NCBI GenBank assembly: GCA_037903475.1
Contig: JBAJFG010000187.1
Location: 1,426,001 to 1,490,000, forward strand
DNA: 64,000 bases
Direction: 5' to 3'
Source of the DNA: Ancylostoma caninum
Taxonomy: Eukaryota; Nematoda; Chromadorea; Rhabditida; Ancylostomatidae
A model generated the notes under the pieces. The model was not told where the DNA came from, ran no database searches, and was given only the letters and a program-made list of their open reading frames with translations. Shown here piece after piece: positions 58,404 to 64,000 of the stretch. How positions within the stretch are numbered: position 1 is the first letter of the stretch; each line of letters starts with the position of its first letter. The translations under genes and the position numbers were made by a program.

Positions 58404-61400
58404 TCCAACCAAAACTACAAATAGGGAAGAAATTCTAGGAAACGTCGTCTATACAAAATGTGCAGCATTCGCATCCAGAAATATATCCACTGAATAACGA
58501 TGGCTGCAAACAAACACCACACCTACCTGAATCCTTAACTCCTGCTTCAACAAGTTAGAACAAGAAGCAACAGGAATTCACAGAAAAATGAGAAGAATGA
58601 AAAGAAATGTGTGGATGCGCAGACAATCAGAGTGCATGTCAACTAATTAGCAACAAGAGTTCACGGAAAATGGGAAGAATGAAATGGAATGTGTGGATGC
58701 GCAGACAATCAGAGTGCCTGCCAACTAATTTGCCGTGGTAGTGAAAACTAGTAAAGTAGAGAATGAGTGGCCCAATCCAAACTGTTCGGGGTATGGCAGA
58801 GTGAAAATGAAATCGAATGGCTCGGATTGTGGCCACTCATTATATTTTTACTACTTTGCATTTTTACAAGGACAAATTAGTTGGCAGCATCATATATGAT
58901 GTGGTGCGTGCTACAAGCTTTGGCAACTGGAATCTGCTATGGCCACGAAGAAGTGGAATAGCTGATAAGCTGATCCACGAAGAGGGAACTAATTAATAGA
59001 GCCAAAGCATAATAGAAAGGAAGAAAAACTGTGAATTAGTTCTTCCAGGAACAACCCTTACTGGAGGGTCTTAAGGGACTGGCTAAGCAGGGTGTGAGAC
59101 AGAGTCGCAGCAATAATGTCATGGATGAATCCAGAAGGAACTCTCTATTTTGATCCTCTTCAGGAGACTGTTATGCCAGGTGGAAAATTCAAGAGAGATA
59201 TTATATGGAATTTTCCCATAAAAATCGAAAATTCAATAGATCCCGGAGGCACTAGCGAAATCCATAAAAAGATGGAATGGTGGAGAAATCCTTATTTGAA
59301 AGATCAGAGATCAATCTCGAATAGATTCCCATGCTTTACCTAATTTGGTAAAAATTTTTCGTAGAATTCTGGAATGTTCTTTGCATGGCGGTGAAAATAG
59401 CTTCTTTTAAAGTCCAGAATCCTAGAAACATTTGGAAGAGGAAGGTTCTGCAAATAAAGCCAAGTGGTCCATGTGAGCAAAAAGCACAAGACCAACAGCA
59501 TCTCATGCACTAACCGAATGCACTCATGAAGAGGCACGGCCTGAGAAAAGCCAGAGAAAAAACAGAGAACAAAGGTAGTTCTAGTGCGGAGAAACCACAG
59601 CGTTACATCCGCTGTAGCGTGGACTCCCGGCATGCACTGCTCTAATCCGCCTCCACTACCATAACCCTAGGGAAAACTGAGCAGTAACTCTTCGGAGTGA
59701 AAAGTTCAAACTCGTAACGATCAACAATTTCCTCTACATGTTTTCGCAATCATGCTGATGCCCTAGCGGTCCACACACGACAAATTGGCGAGTCCTAGAC
59801 GAGAAATTCGAGAAAGATGGCGTCATTGATCGGGTTCAGGAGAGATACGTAAGGTTCCATGGCTTGGATTCATCATTGAAATTAGCAAGGGTAAACGTAT
59901 AAACGGCAGCGTTAACAATGGCTATATTCGTGGTCTTAGCACGTTTACCCTGGGTTAGCTCAATAATGCGTGGAAGGCGGTGTATTTTCGGTGGACGCGG
60001 GAAATACGCGGCGCAGCCGCTACGCTCGCGCTGGAATAGTGGCAAATCAGGATTTTTTTGACAGTTTTCTAATCCATTTGATGTTAACTATCAAGAAGAC
60101 TAATTAACTTTCAAGAAAACCCTACGATTTAATGTCGCGCGGAGAATTCTAGCGCAAGCGGCGCGGTCGCATCGCGTGCTTTTCCAGGCCGCAAAAAGCG
60201 TTTGCTGATACATAGACGCCTACTGGATATGGGAAGATATATATTCTCATATTTGAAAACAATCCATGGTGTGGGAGAAATGCCACAAGAACGCCAGCAA
60301 CTGGGTTGAGCACTGAATACGCGTCAATACAGCGCTGGAGTGAATGCCGCTGTCTTTACACAAAAACGAAGCATATTCCATGCAGAATCGAACTTTTCAT
60401 GAGTTCTACATCATATCTGACATGTATCCACTGGGTAGAACTGCTTAACCTGCTAGAAACTCGGGTGACCGATTCGCCTGTAGAAATCAGGCAAATCCAG
60501 TGGGAACTCCGGGAGGAGCACATGCATTTGGCGCTAAAATCCTTACGCGCAATTGGCGGAAATTTTTCGGGCGCGCCCAGCATGCGGCGCGTGCGCGGCG
60601 CGGCCCTCTTGTGGCAGCGGTTCCCAGTCGTTCGTCAGATTCTTATCTCAGGTGAATAAGGACTTTATGGGACCTCAAAGCTATGAGACACCCCTCTTCC
60701 CAAAATTTACACCCCTTCACCCAAAAATTTTCAGCATCTCCCTTTCTGCAGACAGTGCAAATTTTCTGCGGCACTGCAGTGATTAGAACAACCCCGATGC
60801 CAGTTCTTTAACGAAACCAACCGAAAGTGAGACGATCACCACTCAATATTCCTCTAAACTAAACAATTAATTATTTTTCAACATAAAATATCCAGACATT
60901 TCTCCCCGGGATAGCGTGAGAACTGATTACTCATTCATACCTATTGTGCTAATTAGGATTTTCCCATCAATCACAATGGCGTGGGGATCTATGAGCCACT
61001 ACCAATGGTTAAGAAATGGAAGCTCACTCTCAATTTGTACAGTGAGCGTCAGAACTTTACGACGAGCCTAAAAATGAGGTGTTTCCGTTGTTGTTCGTTC
61101 GTTCGTGCAAGTGGTGGGTGCTCAGTACTATTTTCGCCTTGTTCAGGAACCCTCCACAACCCCTACCACCCCCCCCCCCCCCCCAAAAAAAAAAACTGCC
61201 GCTAGTCTTTTCTGTGAGATCCTCAAATATCTTGATTTATAGATCATGTGTGCACCATCTGCTGCCATCCTACCCTCAATCGCTGCTGAAGCTCCCGATC
61301 TCCCCGTTAGTAACAATTGAAGAAGGATGACAGCAATTGAGGGGAAGATGGCGGCAAGTGGGGGGGGTTAGGTTTTGAACTCTACGTCTTACGCTGTTTC

Positions 61401-62606
61401 AACGGTTTTGTGTTACACAATCATTGGAAATACAATACACAGCGTGGGAAAATTATCCATAAAAATGATCCACGAAAAATGATCCAGAAAAATGATCCAA
61501 GAAACAGGTACATGAAATGCCTAGGGTTGCAACATACGCTTAATTCATGAACTACCAAGACAGCGTCACAAGAATTTTGTGGCGGCCTCCTTGTGCACTT
61601 GTGTGAAATTCTATTTCTCATACATTGCACTTGCATTTTCTTACAGCTGACTGCTATCTTTGGAGAAATGCGTCACTGTACCAGGTGCAAAAGAGCAGAA
61701 GCAAATTTGCTTATTCGAGTGTTCAGCAACCGAGAAACAGAAGTTCCCCTCAGGATGCTCAAAAATTCTGACGGATCATGCCCCAAAGAACGAACTTGGA
61801 GGGACAAGAGCTCTTTTTCAGCGTCTTAGCCGTGGTGAATATTGCAAAGTCCCTCAAAGGTAGCGTTTCCGAAGCGAAGCGCCGTCTGCGTCACAAAAGA
61901 GCCTCTAGATAATTACTGTTGTCCAAACTGAAAAAAAAACATCCGCTCCAGCATCCGGAAAATTTCCGGAAAACTCACTGAATATGAACAATACATAGTC
62001 ATGCAACAAATGCAGAAACTGAATTTTACGTCACGGAGATTCTATGGTGCGCCAATTTTGGAGTGGTTTCCACTGCGGAACTTCCGACAGAAGTGACGAA
62101 GTGGTAAATCACACGACACAGTTGGAGAGAGAGCAATTATTTGTCGCCTGACTATTTGTAAAATATACGGTTTCGGAATGAAGCACAGCACATATGTATA
62201 CGTTAGGATTACCTATTCTAAAGTTGTGAATGTACCCAAATTTACCCTTCACCTGGGCTGGGATTCGCGAAACGCTATGGTTAACGTGACTGGGTATCGC
62301 ATAGACTATGTGTGTAGTGCTAGGAGGCGCAGGATGTCATGGTTTGATGAAAAGCGCCTAGAAATAGCATTCGGCGGTAGGCGACACCGATTGCTTCGGG
62401 CGCGGTGCGTTCGTGTTGCGTACTCCTCGAGACAGCGGATGGGCCACTGCTATCGTCTCCACTGTATGTGTGTATGTGAGAGAATCAAAAATAGCCAAAA
62501 TGGGGGCAAATTGGCACAAATCGACACAAAGGGGGCGTGGTTTATGTCTCACATTTCAAAAATCGCTATTTTCAGCGATTTCTCGCTAGAATGTATGCAT
62601 GTGCAT
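58404..62606 (-). repeat. Palindrome B, right arm
   Basis: Reverse complement of 54195-58393. Identity ends at GTATGCATGTGCAT (62606). A hAT MITE and its target duplication start two bases later, just outside the arm. Confidence 0.95.
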
Positions 62607-62608
62607 AT

Positions 62609-62885
62609 GTGTGTATCAGTGGCGGAGGCAGAAAGTGGGCAGGAAGGGGGGGGGGGGTGTGGGAGGAAAAGTGGTCTCTCCACCGTTTTGGGAACCGAGA
62701 CGGACAGTAAAATTAATAAAAATATTAATTATAATAATGAATAATTTATAAAAATTACATTGAAAATAATAATGAAAGCAAACAAATAAAAATAAACCAG
62801 TACAAGGTTTTCATTTGTATTGTAATTTCGAAAACTTGGCGACCCATTTTCTTGGGGGGGGGATGCGTCTGCCACTGGTGTGTAT
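62609..62885. mobile_element. hAT-type MITE, copy 4, with 8-bp TSD
   Basis: The element is 62617-62877 (261 bp) between identical GTGTGTAT duplications (62609-62616 and 62878-62885). Ends are CAGTGGCGGAGGCAG and GCGTCTGCCACTG. Its interior (GTTTTGGGAACCGAGACGGA, TTGGCGACCCATTTTC) closely matches copy 1 at 43402. Long frames on both strands (62178-62744, 62729-63328) run across it and are artefacts. Confidence 0.92.
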
Positions 62886-63111
62886 ATATGTCTGGACGTG
62901 TGTATGAGTGTATGTATGTGTGTCTGCGTATACACATGTGTGTATGTATGTAGGATCGAGAAGAAAACGGCTAAAAATCTCAAGAAAAAAATTGGGGAAA
63001 AATCGAGGAATCGAAAAAATCCGGGTTTTCGGGAATTTCCTGAGAATTTCAGCTGGTTTATGTAAGAGTATGTGTGTAATGTATACGTGTGTGTTGTACG
63101 CACTATGTTAT
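62886..63111. other. TG-rich stretch, no gene seen
   Basis: TGTATG/TGTGTG-rich simple sequence to about 62955, then AT/GA-rich DNA. The MITE's target GTGTGTAT is part of this TG-rich sequence. Confidence 0.5.
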
Positions 63112-63756
63112 ACCGAACTGCTACCCAACCGGGTAATTTTATCAATAAGCACGAAATTACCCATGCTCTTGATGGTGTATCCGTGCTCAGACAGATGGTT
63201 TGGTCCATTTCAAACGTTGTCGATCTGGATAGAAAGGAACCGGCATTCGTTATCCAGAATGAGGGTAAATGTTCACTGCATAGCACGTATACCCCACAGT
63301 TACGGCTAATGGGTACTAGCACCGTCACTATACTCGAAGTCTGGTTGATTAGTACTTGTCCGAGTAGGGAAACAAGGCTGTGTCCTCAGCGGGCGTGCAT
63401 TGCCCAACTACTACCCATGGGTAATCGTACCCATAAGCACGAAATTACCCATACCCTTGATGGTGCATCTGGGCTTACACAAAGCAGATCATTTGAACCA
63501 TTTCAGGACCCAGATTCGGCATTCATTGATCGTAATGGATGTAAGTGTTCATTGCATGGTAATAGGCCTGGTGGTAAGTTGAGGAGCCTGCAATAGGAAC
63601 AGTGTTCATAACGCGTTTACCCCATGGGGTACTTATATCCCACAGCTACGGCTAATAGGTACAAGCACCGCCACTATACTCGAAATCTGGTTGATAAGTA
63701 CTTGTCCAAGTAGGGAAACAAGGCCTGTGTCCTCAGCGGGCGTGCATATCATTGCC
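63112..63756 (+). repeat. Tandem duplication of about 293 and 352 bp
   Basis: Unit 1 (about 63112-63404) and unit 2 (about 63405-63756) share ATAAGCACGAAATTACCCAT, CTTGATGGTG, TACGGCTAAT(G/A)GGTAC, ACTATACTCGAA and GTGTCCTCAGCGGGCGTGCA. Unit 2 carries about 59 extra bases. The 174-codon frame 63072-63596 spans both units and repeats the peptide KHEITH. No splice or family evidence supports a protein. Confidence 0.8.
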
Positions 63757-64000
63757 TTCAAAATAGAACTGTCTACGAATTCAAATGGTCATCTTATACC
63801 AACTGTACACTACGCTTTTGTTCAACAAGTTTATGTGCACCACATGTGCCAACAACGCTCAAAAATATAACTCTGAAGGAGCTAGGATAATTAGAAATGA
63901 TTAAAAGTAAAAATAATATTATAAATTTTATTAGATCATTAGTTGTGACTTTACCTTCTAGTAAAAGTTTAACAATTGGTTGAAATTTTGGTAGTATGCT
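63757..64000. other. AT-rich right end of the window
   Basis: No feature is supported here. Confidence 0.4.

Noticed and set aside
62729..63328. 199-codon minus frame
   Set aside because: It runs through the AT-rich core and end of a hAT MITE and TG-rich simple sequence (HTYTH-type peptides).
63072..63596. 174-codon plus frame with repeated KHEITH peptide
   Set aside because: It spans a DNA-level tandem duplication; the repeat explains the peptide repeat. No start context, splice signals or family.

Overview
This window is eukaryotic and reads as nematode DNA. Introns begin with GT and end in short pyrimidine-rich TTTCAG or TTTTAG acceptors. Coding exons are short and widely spaced. Two ATGs sit 0 to 3 bases after a TTTTCAG acceptor, as expected for spliced-leader trans-splicing. 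A non-LTR retrotransposon fossil is also present. I cannot name the species; a strongylid-like parasitic nematode is a guess. Almost none of the window is protein coding, and most open frames are chance products of repeats.

Layout. 1-1502: last eight exons of a plus-strand gene whose C-terminal tail looks like a kinesin-5 (BimC/Eg5) tail. 1503-14862: gene-poor DNA with a 60-bp near-perfect hairpin, simple repeats, small tandem duplications, an antisense non-LTR retrotransposon fossil (9990-10697) and a tRNA-like remnant. 14863-16497: possible small secreted-protein gene with a TIR element in its intron. 18870-20770: three TIR or foldback elements. 22840-28470: three successive tandem arrays: about 82-bp units, then 4 kb of about 80-bp units organised into higher-order repeats of about 1087 bp, then six units of exactly 118 bp. 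30540-33523: a duplicated locus with one intact two-exon gene for an 82-aa secreted peptide (33068-33523) and a broken paralogue upstream (30927). 34750-42040: a dense run of foldback or TIR elements. 43394-47187: three hAT-type MITEs with 8-bp target-site duplications.

47719-62606 is the most striking part. Two large inverted repeats abut at base 54194/54195. The first has arms of about 2.55 kb around a 1.37-kb spacer. The second has arms of about 4.2 kb around a loop of only 10 bases. Where I compared them, the arms differ only in homopolymer lengths. A fourth hAT MITE lies 10 bases beyond the right end, followed by a tandem duplication of about 300-350 bp.

No operon-like cooperation between genes is visible. 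The biology here is mostly repeat-driven: inverted repeats that could form long hairpin RNA, non-autonomous DNA transposons, satellite arrays and a local duplication of a secreted-peptide gene. The twin palindromes could be real structure or an assembly or amplification artefact, and sequence alone cannot decide.
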